From Arachis hypogaea (taxonomy: Eukaryota > Streptophyta > Magnoliopsida > Fabales > Fabaceae): a stretch of 64,000 nucleotides of DNA. The stretch is taken from the NCBI RefSeq assembly GCF_003086295.3, contig NC_092054.1:15511878-15575877 (forward strand), in the 5' to 3' direction. The translations under genes were made by a program, and so were the position numbers. Under the pieces are notes generated by a model. The model was not told the DNA's origin, did not search any database, and saw only the letters and a program-made list of their open reading frames with translations. Of the stretch, positions 10,673-21,400 are shown in pieces (the first letter of the stretch is position 1; each line of letters starts with the position of its first letter).

Positions 10673-12251
10673 AATGTCAAACAAAAAGAAAATGTTCTAT
10701 AATCTTTTTAGTACCGTTAGTATTCTTTAATTTAGTATCATTTTGGACTATAAATTTTTATTATTCATGACTTTTTTGTTACTTATAATTAGTATATAAT
10801 AAAACAAAAATAAAATACAATAAGAAGTACAATAAAAAAAATTTTATACAAACGTAGTATATAATAATTACAACCAACATATATCATATGAACAAAAAAA
10901 TTACCATAAAAAATAAATAAAATTCATATGAGTAAAACCAAATAAAAAAATAAAAAATTTTATACACAATATAAATATAGTACAATAAAGATAGAAAAAA
11001 TTTATATAAACAAAAAATAATAAAAATAAGAATTTATATTAACAATAAATAAAAAAATACAATAAAAAATAACATCAGAACACTAAAAAAATAACATCAG
11101 AACAAAAAAATTTAATATAACAAATATTTATCATATAAATAAAAAATATAATAAAAAACATAAAAATCAAAATATGAAAGAGAATACTAAAAGTAATAAA
11201 AAAAATTAAAATATTTACCTTGACAATGATTGAAACAAATCTTAAAGATTTTGATGAAAAAAAGTTTGAAACGAAGAACATACACAAAGAACTACTGTAA
11301 AAGTTATATAGTTATTTGCTTCTTTTTTATAGAAGAAAATGAAGGGGATGATTGGTAGAAAATGAATAAATTTCTCATCTAATTTCTCAACGGTGATCAG
11401 TCTTCTCCAACGTGAACGCAGAAGTTAGAATTTTTAGCTTCACGTGAACGTGAAAGCACTTTTGGGTTGAAAGTTCTAAAAAGCTGCTAAACATACAAAT
11501 GGGACATTCAAGACACTCAAACGGGCTTCTCTCTTTTCCAAAATGAACCCTAAATACACCCTTAAAAGTTGAAAAGTTCACTCGAGTTTTTTTCCCCCAA
11601 AAATTAGGAGTGAGATTCGAACTTGAGATCTTAAGTAAGGATGAGGAGACTATATGTTATTTGAACTATAACTCGTTGTCAAAGACTCAAAGTTCACTCG
11701 AATTTTTAACTGACATTGAACTCAATCACTCATTATAATAAAATAATAGAATTAGCTAACGTGTCTAAAGTTAAACTCAATATAATAAAATAATGGAATT
11801 GAATAAACTATTATTTATATTCATAAATTTTGTACATGTTGATAAAAGTACCAATTAAACAAAGAAATTAACGTTGTATTTATAAAAGATGGATTCCATA
11901 TGACAACAATTTTAGTTTTTTGTTGACTTTTTAATAAAGTTTTCAAATTATGCCCTTTACTTTCTTCTCAAAATTTCAAATTTTCACAATTTTTTCCACC
12001 ACTAAATCTTCTCTGATTACCATTGTCTTTTCTCCCTTTCTCCACTGCCACTACTCACCGTCACCACTATTGCTGCCATCATCCTTACTCTCTGTCAATT
12101 GGTAGTATGCAACACTCAAAAACTCTCTTTTTTACCACCACCTCCCCTGATTTTAGAGTATTTGAGGACAAAATAATTACACAGGGGCTCGTAGAGATCC
12201 AAAAGCTCACTCTTCTTTGCCACGTCCATGTTGACCTTGAAGATGTTCGGG
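10673..12251. other. AT-rich intergenic DNA with minor repeat debris
   Basis: 10.7-11.3 kb is nearly pure A/T low-complexity sequence. At about 11595-11690 there is a tRNA-like/SINE-like scrap (GAGATTCGAACTTGAGATCT followed by GAGGAGACTATATG). No intact gene is seen. A short C/T-rich stretch at 12000-12110 is not convincing as coding. Confidence 0.45.
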
Positions 12252-12494
12252 TTAGGTGCTGACCAGATGGCTGTGGTGCGAGATGGAGGCAGAGATTGAC
12301 TCACCAGAGGAAGGCGCGATCTTGACATCGCCTACTCCATGGCCAACTACGTAAGGCAAGTTTGCTTCGTCGAAGAAAAGTCGGTTCCGCGCCAACCAAA
12401 TGGCACGGAGATACTCTAACAGTAGCTCCTGTCCCAACTGATCGACGACGCTGTGGAATCTGTTGGAGTCATCGTTGGAGAGAGTCCATGGCAT
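12252..12494 (-). pseudogene. Possible reverse-transcriptase/RNase H-type remnant
   Basis: The minus strand encodes an open stretch with LLLEYLRAIWLARNRLFFDE. This resembles the W-x-x-R-N-x-x-x-F signature found near the zinc-binding/RNase H part of plant LINE-type polyproteins and their domesticated relatives. It is only ~80 codons, has no other domain, and lies directly beside the satellite array. The assignment is tentative. Confidence 0.3.
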
Positions 12495-12565
12495 TGAGCT
12501 CTGGTTCCTCCTCTAGTTCATAATGTTGTGCTACTCCTTCTTTGAAGTTTCCATTGAAGACTTCC

Positions 12566-13711
12566 TTGCACACACACAAACGTGCAAAACGAGTGAAAAA
12601 CATGCACACGTGCGAAACTTGTGAAAAATAAAAAAACTAAAATAAAAAAATCACAAAAAACACACACATGTGCGAAATGACCGAAAAACATGCATACGTG
12701 CTTAAAGAGCAAAAAACACAAAAAAACACACACACGCGTGCGAAACGAACGAAAAAACACACACAAAAAAATAATAATTAAAAAACACAAACGAGGGAAA
12801 AACACACACACGTGTGAAACGTGTGAAAAACAAAAAAAACACACACCAACACATGTACACACATGCGAAACGAGCGAAAAACACACAAAAAAATAAAAAA
12901 CCACACACACGTGCGGAACGAGCGAAAAACACGTGCGAAAACGAGCGAAAAACACACACGTGCAAAAAGAGCGAAACACACACTTACACATGTGAAACGT
13001 GCGAAAAACATACACACATGCGAAATGACCGAAAAACACGCACACGTGCGAAAAACAAAAAAAAATATACACGTGCGAAACGAGCGAAAAACACACACGT
13101 GCGAGAGAGCAAAAAACACAAAAAATATACAGACACAGACACACACATGCGAAGCGAGCGAATAACACGCACACGTGCGAAACGAGCGAAAAAAAAAAAC
13201 ACACGCGGAAAACGAGCGAAAACACACACGTGCAAAATGAGCAAAAAACACAAAAAAACAAACAAACGTGCGAAACACGCACACGTGCGAAAGAAGCGAC
13301 AAACACAAAAAAAATTAAAAATAAAACAAAATAAAAAAAAATCACAAAAAATACACACACGTGCGAAACGAGCGAAAAACACGCACACATGTGAAACAAG
13401 CGAAAAACAAAAAAACACACACATACACGCGCGCGTACGAAACGAGCGAAAAATACGTACAGGTGCGAAACGAGCAAAAAATACAAAAAACACACACGTG
13501 TAAAACGAGCGAAAAACACACACGTGCGAAACGAGCGAAAAATACGCACACATGCGAAACAAGAGAAACACACAGAAAACACACACAGACGTGCAAAACG
13601 AGAGAAAAACACACGCACGTGCGAAACGAGCAAAAAACATGCGCACGTGCGAAACAAGAGAGGAAAAAACACACGCACACACGTGTGAAACGAGCGAAAA
13701 ATACACACACA
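12566..13711 (-). repeat. 28-bp satellite array A (reverse orientation)
   Basis: Tandem units read on the plus strand as GTGCGAAACGAGCGAAAAAC-ACACAC, i.e. the reverse complement of the main array monomer (TTTTTCGCTCGTTTCGCAC plus GTGTGCGTG). Unit length varies around 26-38 bp because of A-rich and CA-rich spacers. The plus strand here is A/C-rich. The array ends in an inverted junction at 13712-13740. Long open frames in it are a by-product of the stop-free repeat and are not annotated as genes. Confidence 0.93.
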
Positions 13712-13740
13712 TTTTTTTATTTATTGCTCATTTTATTTTT

Positions 13741-13897
13741 TTGTGTTTTTCGCTCGTTTCGCGCTAATGCGTGTATTTCGCTCATTTCGCACGTGTGTGT
13801 TTTTTTCTCCTTTCACACGTGTGTCTATGTGTTTTTTTGTGTTTTTCGCTCTTTTTGCACGCGTATGTAATTTTACTTGTTTCAAACGTGTGTGGGT
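13741..13897 (+). repeat. 28-bp satellite array B, first part
   Basis: Five or six units in the forward orientation (TTTTTCGCTCGTTTCGC...). They begin after a ~30-bp A/T-rich junction that separates them from inverted array A. The array is interrupted at about 13898 by an LTR-like insertion and resumes at 18473 in the same orientation. Confidence 0.9.
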
Positions 13898-14222
13898 GTG
13901 TGTTATATCATCTCGAATTTTTGAAAATTGAATAATAAATTAATTATAATTTATTATTTTCTTAAAAAAAATATTTTTCTAAAAATAATTAAATTAAATT
14001 TATGATACTTTTAGTTTAAAATTTATTAAAATTTTTAAATAATTTTTATTATAATACAATATTTTTTAAAAAATATAAAAATTATTATTATTATTATCTT
14101 TATATTTATTATATGATCATTATTAAATTAATATTTATTTTTCTTTCCTTTTGGCCGAAACCATTACGGAAGCATAAACAGAGGAAAGGAAATGGGAACT
14201 CGGTGTATATATATATGAAAAA

Positions 14223-14368
14223 GTCTCAGTAGATTTTGTGGGTTTTAGCTATTAATTAGTCATTAATAATTTTTTAATAGTGTAAAATTATATTTAAGAA
14301 TATAGAATCATTTAATTTTTTTTATGGTTAAGTATTGGCCAAAATTTAATAAAAATATTGACCCCTAA
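14223..14368. mobile_element. MITE-like element, diverged copy 3
   Basis: It shares TTTTGTG..., CTATTAATTAGTCATTAATA and the terminal TATTGACCCCTAA with the 155-bp elements at 1013 and 9689. It is nested inside the probable solo LTR. Ends are approximate. Confidence 0.45.
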
Positions 14369-14490
14369 CTTACTGTGGATCACATTTTTATTGCATTAAT
14401 CATAATCATTCAAATATATGAATAACCATATGTGTATATATATGAAAAACCAAGACACCTAATCCTAACGTGGCGTGAAAGTAATATATA

Positions 14491-14506
14491 TATATATATA
14501 TATATG
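14491..14506. repeat. (TA)n microsatellite
   Basis: Run of TATATATA. It is followed by a second copy of the phrase ATCAAGACACCTAATCC, also seen just upstream at about 14448-14465 as ACCAAGACACCTAATCC, so a ~60-bp local duplication is present. Confidence 0.7.
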
Positions 14507-14729
14507 AAAAATCAAGACACCTAATCCTTTTTATCACATTTAATCATCATCACCCAGCTTTCTTTGGTTCCATTTCTCTTCGTTCACTAACGGTAAAAGT
14601 GAGAGACCGAAGCTGCATGGAGAAAACCGTAACCCCACTAAAATTTTCGACTTCGATTTTTTTGCAATCCGTAACTTCAATAAAAAATCTAATCCGGTAA
14701 AAGTGTTCGTATTTTCTCTTCTATACATT

Positions 14730-14796
14730 CAAGGACGGACCTACATTAATGGAAGAGGGGGCATTTGCCCCACAAGGTTTAAAAAAAACACTAATA

Positions 14797-14833
<37 letters not shown>

Positions 14834-15251
14834 TTATATTATATTTATTTTAAAATAAAATATAAATATTTTTTATGTTTTATGTTAAAAAAAATATTTT
14901 ATTAAACTTAACATTTAATAATAATTATATTGTTAAATTTGATTTAGCATAAAATAAAAAATTAAATAAATAAATAAACTCAAAAATAGTGATAATTAAT
15001 TTTATTATATTAGTTAATTAGCTGATAATTAAATTAAGTTATATTAGCTTAGTTGTCCACTTAAGTAAGTATTGTGAGTTCGAATTTCGTCTCGTATATA
15101 TAGTAACTCATTAGCCCTTTTAAATGAAATTCAAATTTTTTATAATTAATCCTTAATTTGTTGGGTATCGTAGGAACAAAAAAAAAATATCTATACCTAA
15201 ATTTTATTATATTTTTGTCTCCACAACTAAATTTTTCAGGGTCCGTCACTG
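14730..15251. mobile_element. hAT-like non-autonomous element, 8-bp target duplication
   Basis: The left end CAAGGACGGACCTAC and the right end GGGTCCGTCACTG form short imperfect inverted repeats. Direct repeats TATACATT flank it exactly at 14722-14729 and 15252-15259. It contains a long TA microsatellite (about 14799-14831). There is no transposase. At about 15044-15090 a tRNA-like pair TAGCTTAGTTG and GAGTTCGAATTTC may be a small SINE scrap inside it. Confidence 0.65.
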
Positions 15252-16345
15252 TATACATTGGTGTTATTTTTGTCTGGTAGAAGCTCACGGTGACATAGCT
15301 CATCTTCCCATTGAGTTCGGCCATTTGAGTTCTAGGAGGCACAGACGATTTCTGACGCTTTCCTCTTCAACAACTCAGTCAAAAAGCTTCTCCGGAGTTT
15401 TCGTTAATTTTGATTTTATACGGAGATAAGGGTTTTACTTTAAAATTAACAGTTTTTAATTTAAGAATGCCCAAAAGTATAGTAAATAATTGCAAATATG
15501 TTAATAATTATAATATTATTGAGATTAGATTTCTTTGCTGTGAATGATTGACTGTGATTTTGATTGATTTTGGTAATTAATTTGATTGATTCTGAATTGA
15601 GTACTAATTTGGATTGAGATAAGTTAAGGAATGATGGAAGTGAGGGAGTCGTGAGGGTGGTGAAGTCTATTTTTAAAAGGAGGTTCTGTCCGAATTCTTG
15701 TAAAAAAATATATACGAAAAAGTGATTTTATTTTGAAAACCTTACAAGCTTATTTTGAGAAATAACTCTATATTAGAAAAAGATTTGGTTTACATATTTA
15801 CTCATATTGAGAAAAGGATTTTGTATTCAAAGTTTGAGTTATAAATTTATACTAAGGAGTGACTTGGGTTTGATTAAATAGCAAAAGAACTGAAAGGGAG
15901 CTGAATTTTATTAAAATGGAAAGTGGCTTAGCTTCAAAGAAAATGTTTTAATTACTAAAAAATTATTTGACATTTGAAAAGGTTGAGAAATGGTTTTGTT
16001 GGAACCTTGAAGGGTGGAAAAGTCCGAATTTTAGAGGAAATGCTGCAGAAATTTTTATAAAACTCCGAAACTTTGTTTAATTCATTATTCAAAAGAAAAA
16101 TTGATTTAAGACTCATACTACTTGGTTTTCAATTTATCAAGAAAAGTACCATGTCTTAAGTTTAACCTATTAAGAAAAGATTCTTATTTTAAGTTATAAT
16201 TTGAGTTTGGTTTATTAAGAAAAAGAGTTTTTATTAAACGTTAAGAAGTTTGACTACCTAGAAACTAATCGATTTAAGGTTATAATAGACGAATGAATAT
16301 GTGGTGATGCGGAGGTGTGATTGATTATTTGGTGATGCGGAGGTA

Positions 16346-17203
16346 GGGTTAACTACTAAAAACGTCTCCGAATTATTGAAACGCTAACAAAAATACACCC
16401 GAATTTTATTATTGACAAAAATGCCTTTAAATAATTTAAAAATACAACAAAAATACCCAACAGTAAATAGTTATTTTTAAAAAACACCTTAGAGATTGAA
16501 TTTTGATGCAATTTTTTGCAAGCATGATTAGAAAAATAAGATATTATTATTCTTAAAATTTGGTAATTTTTTTCTGAATATATTTTTTTTGTAAATTTTT
16601 AAAAGTATTATTGGTTGTTAACAAAAAAATTATATACTTAACAAAAAATTACAAAATTTTAAAGATAATAATATCTCATTTTTCTAATCATGCTTGTAAA
16701 AAATAGCATCAAAATTCAATCTCTAATGTTTTTTTTGAGAAAATACATATTTAATGTTAGATAATCTTGCAAAAAAACTAACATTAAATATGTATTTCTC
16801 AAAAAATACATTAGAAATTGAATTTTGATGCTATTTTTTGTAAACATGATTAAAAAAATGAGATATTATTATTTTTAAAATTTGGTAATTTTTTGTTAAG
16901 TATATATTTTTTTTGTGATTTTTTAAAAGTATTATTGGTTGTTAACAAAAAAATTATTAAAAATAATATACTTAACGAAAAATCACCAAATTTTAAGAAT
17001 AATAATATCTCAATTTTATAATTATTCTTGCAAAAAATTGCATCAAAATTTAATCTCTAAGGCATTTTTTAAAAATATATATTTACTGTTGGGTATTTTT
17101 GTTGTGTTTTTAAATTATTTAAAGGTATTTTTGTCGATAATAAAATTCGAGTGTATTTTTGTCAGCGTTTAAATAATTCGAGGTCGTTTTTGGTGGTTAA
17201 CCC
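16346..17203. mobile_element. 858-bp foldback element with nested palindromes
   Basis: The left end GGGTTAACTACTAAAAACG is the imperfect inverse of the right end CGTTTTTGGTGGTTAACCC. The arms extend for several hundred bases (AAAATACACCCGAATTTTAT mirrored at about 17136-17160, and GCATCAAAATTTAATCTCTA mirrored at about 16490). The middle holds more inverted copies of the same arm segment, so alternative hairpins are possible. It is nested in the probable solo LTR. There is no transposase. Confidence 0.75.
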
Positions 17204-18472
17204 ATGTGTAATTAAGCGGTGATATGGAGGTACGTTTAATAATATACGTGATGCATAGGTGTGCGTACGTAATTGGTGATGTGGAGGCATAATAAAGAGA
17301 AAGAAAATGAGAAGCTATGTATGAAAGAGATAACTGGAATGGAAAGTGAATCATGAAAAGTGTATGATTGAATGAGCCTTGTACCAAAGTGCTAATGCGG
17401 AAGTGCCCGCTTGACTGATAGCCTGAGGTTGCTAATGCAGGAATGTCCGCATAACTGATAGCATATTGCTTGATTGAACAGGCCTTTGTGCCAAATTGCT
17501 AATGCAAAAGTGCCCGCCTAACTGATAGCCTAAGATTGCTAATGCGGGAATGTTCGCCTAACTGATAGCCTGTTTCTACCGTGATGCCAAGATATCCTAA
17601 CTGACATACCCATGATGGTAATTGTGCCTGACTGACACGGTAAAGAGACCATATTCGGGGTTCGCCCCGAGTAACGTCGGGTTGCGGGTAGACAACTGAT
17701 GTATGAGCTCATGGCCTGCATAGGAAAGACATTCATCATATGCATTTATATGAATTGCTTGAGTGTTCTGTGTGCTGTGCTATATTGTTTGTGAATTCCT
17801 TGTACTTAGTTTATGTGTGAACTGTTTATGTGCTTGTATTGCGTGTCTATTTGTGCTTGTTGGTTCCTGTATATGTCAAGGATTAAGATAGCCGAGAACT
17901 GATTACTGTAACTCGAAAACTGAGTGACGTAACTGGGATTTGTTTAAAGTAAGTTTTGACGAATTCTAATGGTAATTAATTTAAAATTATAAAGCAATTA
18001 TTTGAAACTTATTTCCTTACTCTCATGGCATTCACTGTCCCTACTGAGAACATGCGAGGACGACGTTCTCACCCTCCTACAGATTTTTCTTTCAACAACA
18101 GGTTCAGAAATCCTTGGCATGGAGCCGCGACTGAACATCGGAGCTATATGTAAATATGTATCTGTATTTTCTGTAGTTGATTTAGCCTTAGACTTTTCCC
18201 TCACCATTTATTGTCTTTGATTTTTTTTGGAGGGGTAGGATTTGTATTTGAGAATCTTGGAATAAGTCTATGTATATATTGCTATGTGAGTATATATATT
18301 TTTGTGATTAAGAGTTTTAAAGTAAAGACCTTTCGATTTCTTGACTAAAATTGCGGTTCGTGTTCGTGAAGGCTCAATATTAAATAAAGATAGTATAAAA
18401 TAAAAAGGTTTAGAGGTAAGTAACGCCTAAGCTTTTAGTACGATCATGAGGTGCTAAACGTTAGAGTGTTAC

Positions 18473-21400
18473 ATGTGTATTTTTCGCTCGTTTCGCACAT
18501 GTGCGTATTTTTTGCTCATTTTGCATGTGTGTGTGTTTTTTGCTCATTTCGCACGTGCATATTTTTCGCTCGTTTTGCCCGTGTGTGTGTGTGTCTTTTT
18601 GTGATTATTTTATTTTTAATTTTTTTGTGTTTGTCGATCGTTTCACACACGTGCGCATGTTTCGCACATGTCTGTGTGTTTTCTTTGTGTTTTTTGATCG
18701 TTTTGCACGTATGTGTATTTTTCGCTCGTTTCCCACGCGTGTGGGTGTGTGTGTGAATGTTTTTTTTTGTGTTTTTATTTCGTTTTGCACGTGTGCATAT
18801 TTTTCACTCATTTCGCACGTGTGCGTGTTTTTCGCTCATTTCACACGTGTGTGTATTTTTCGGTCGTTTCGTACGTGTGCGTGTTTTCACTCCTTTTGCA
18901 CGTGTGTGTGTTTTTCGCTCGTTTCGCACGTGTGTGTGATTTTTTTCTGTTTTTCGCTCGTTTCGCACGTGAGCGTATTTTTCGCTCATTTCGCACATAT
19001 GCGTATGTGTGCTTTTTTTGCTCATTTGTACGTGTGCGTGTTTTTCATTCATCTCACATGTTTGTGTGTTTTTAGCTCATCTCGTACGTGTGTGTGTGTG
19101 TTTTTCTTGTATTTTTCACTTGTTTCGCACGTGTGTGTGTTTTCGCTTGTTTCGTACGTGTGTGTTTTTTTGTGATTATTTTATTATATTTTTAATTTTT
19201 TTTGTTTTTTCCCGTTTTGCACGTGTGCGTGTTTTTTGCTTGCTTCGCACGTGTGTACATTTTTTTTGCAATTTTTTAAAATTTTTACTTTATTTTTTGT
19301 GTATTTTTCGCACGTTAGCGTGTTTGTCGCTCGTTTCGCACGTCTGCGTGTTTTTCGCTTGTTTCGCACGTGTGCGTGTTTTTCACTCGATTTGCACGTG
19401 TGTGTGTGTGTTGTGGGTGTGTTAACTTTTTCGTTCATTTTGCGCTTTTGTGTGCGTGTTTTTTCGCTCATTTCGCACGTGTGTGTGTTTTTTGCTCATT
19501 TCGCACGTGTGTGTTTTTCGCTCATTTCGTATGTGTGTGCGTGTTTTTTTGCTCGTTTTCACATGTGCGTATTTTTCGCTCCTTTCGCACGTGTGTGGTT
19601 TTTGTTCGTTTCGTATGTGTGTGTGTTTTTTTATGTTTTTCGTTCGTTTCGCACGTGTGTGTTTTTCGCTCGTTTCGCACGTGTGTCTAAGTGTTTTTGC
19701 TGTGTTTTTTGCTCATTTTGCAAGTGTTTTTTTTGTATTTTTCGCTCATTTCGCACGTGTGTGTGTTTTTCGCTCTTTTCCCACCTGTGTGTGGGGGTGT
19801 GTGTGTATATTTGTGTTTTCACTCATTTCGCACGTGTGCGAGTTTTTCACTCGTTTCACACGTGTGCATGTTTTTCGCTCGTTGTGCACGTGTGTGTGTT
19901 TTTCGTTCGTTTTGCACGTGTGTGTGTTTTCTTTTTCGTTCATTTCGCACCTCTGTGTGTGTGTTCTTTTTCACCCGTTTTGCACGTGTGCGTGTTTTTC
20001 TTTCCTAACGCACGTGTGTGTGTTTTTTCTCGTTCGCAGGTGTGCGTGTTTTTCACTCCTTTCGCATGTGTGTGTGTTTTTCACTCATTTCGTACGTATG
20101 TGTTTTTTGCTCGTTTCGCACATTTGTGTGTTTTTTTGTGTTTTTCGCTCATTTCGCACGTGTTTGTGGTTTTTGCTCGTTTCACACGTGTGTGGGTGTG
20201 TATTTTTTGTGTTTTTTGCTCATTTCGCACGTGTGCAAGTTTTTCACTCGTTTCACACGTGTGTATATTTTTCGCTCGTTTTTGCACGTGTGTGTTTTTC
20301 GTTCGTTTCGCACGTGTGGGTGTCGGTGTGTGCGTTTTCTTTTTCATTAATTTCACACCCCTGTGTGTGTGTTTTTTTGCCCGTTTTGCACGTGTGCGTA
20401 TTTTTTTCTCTTTTCGCACATGTGCATGTTTTTCGCTCGTTTTGCACGTGTGTATTTTTCGCTCGTTTCGCACGTGTGTGTATTTTTTGCTCGTTTTGCA
20501 CGTGTGCATCTTTTTTGCTTGTTCTGCACGTGTGGGTGTTTTTCGCTCGTTCTGCACGTGTGCGTGTGTTTTTGTGATTTTTTAATTTTTTTAATTTATT
20601 TTTTTATTTTTCTGTCTTTTTCGCTCGTTGGCGCACGAGTGCGTGTTTTTTGCTCATTTCGCACGTGTGTGTCTATGTGTTTTTCTCTCGTTTCGCACGT
20701 GTATGTGATTTTCGCTCGTTTCACACGTGTGTGGGTGTGTGTGTGTGTTTTTTTTTGTGTTTTTCGCTCGTTTCGCAGTATGCGTGTTTTTCGCTCGTTT
20801 TGCACGTGTGTGTTTTTTTGTGCTTTTCGCTCGTTTTGTACGTGTGCAAATTTTTCGCTCGTTTTGTACGTGTGTCTGTGTGTGCTTTTTGTGATTGTTT
20901 TATTTTATTTTATTTTTTATTTTTTTTCTGTTTTTTGCTCGTTTTGCACGTGTGTGTTTTTCGCTCTTTTTCACGTGTGTGTTTTTCGCTCTTTTCGTAT
21001 GTGAGTGTATTTTTTGCTCGTTTCGCATGTATGCGTGTTTTTCGCTCGTTTCGCACGCGTGTATGTTTTTCACTCGTTTCACACGTGTGTGGGTGTGTGT
21101 GCGCGCGCTTTTTTTTTGTTTTTCGCTCGTTTCGCATGTGTGTGTGTTTTTCACTCATTTCACACGTGTGCGTGCTTTTTGCTCGTTTTGCACGTGTGTG
21201 TTTTCTTTTTCGCTCGTTTCGCACCTGTGTGTGTTTTTTTCGCTCGTTTCGCAGGTGTGCGTATTTTTCGCTCGTTTCGGACGTGTGCGTGTTTCTTCGC
21301 TCGTTTTGCAGGTGTGTGTGTTTTTCGCTCATTTTGTACATGTGTGTATGTGGGTGTGTGTGTTTCTTTTTCGCTCGTTTCGCACCTATGTGTATATGTG

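Larger units (their letters stand above)
13898..18472 (+). mobile_element. Probable gypsy-type solo LTR with nested insertions
   Basis: A 4.6-kb non-satellite block sits in the satellite array, which continues in the same orientation on both sides. It begins near TGTTATATCATCTCGAATTT and ends GTTAGAGTGTTACA, the TG...CA form of gypsy LTRs and the same terminal GTGTTACA as the complete element at 32335-43938. A shared LTR-type motif occurs (CATCATATGCATTT at about 17733; compare about 34868). No gag-pol is present. Removing the nested elements (about 14223-14368, 14730-15251, 16346-17203) leaves about 3.05 kb, a plausible LTR length. A 5-bp duplication cannot be read because both flanks are GT repeats. 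Confidence 0.5.

Noticed and set aside
12566..13711. CRISPR-like array of short regularly spaced repeats
   Set aside because: Units are contiguous, vary in length and have no unique spacers. The genome is plant nuclear DNA; this is a satellite.
15044..15090. tRNA gene
   Set aside because: A-box- and B-box-like words are present (TAGCTTAGTTG, GAGTTCGAATTTC), but no cloverleaf or acceptor stem can be built. It is more likely a SINE scrap.
14540..15342. A split minus-strand gene joined across the 522-bp hAT-like insertion
   Set aside because: The frames on either side can be joined by removing the element, but no known protein is recognised and both lie within LTR-like sequence.
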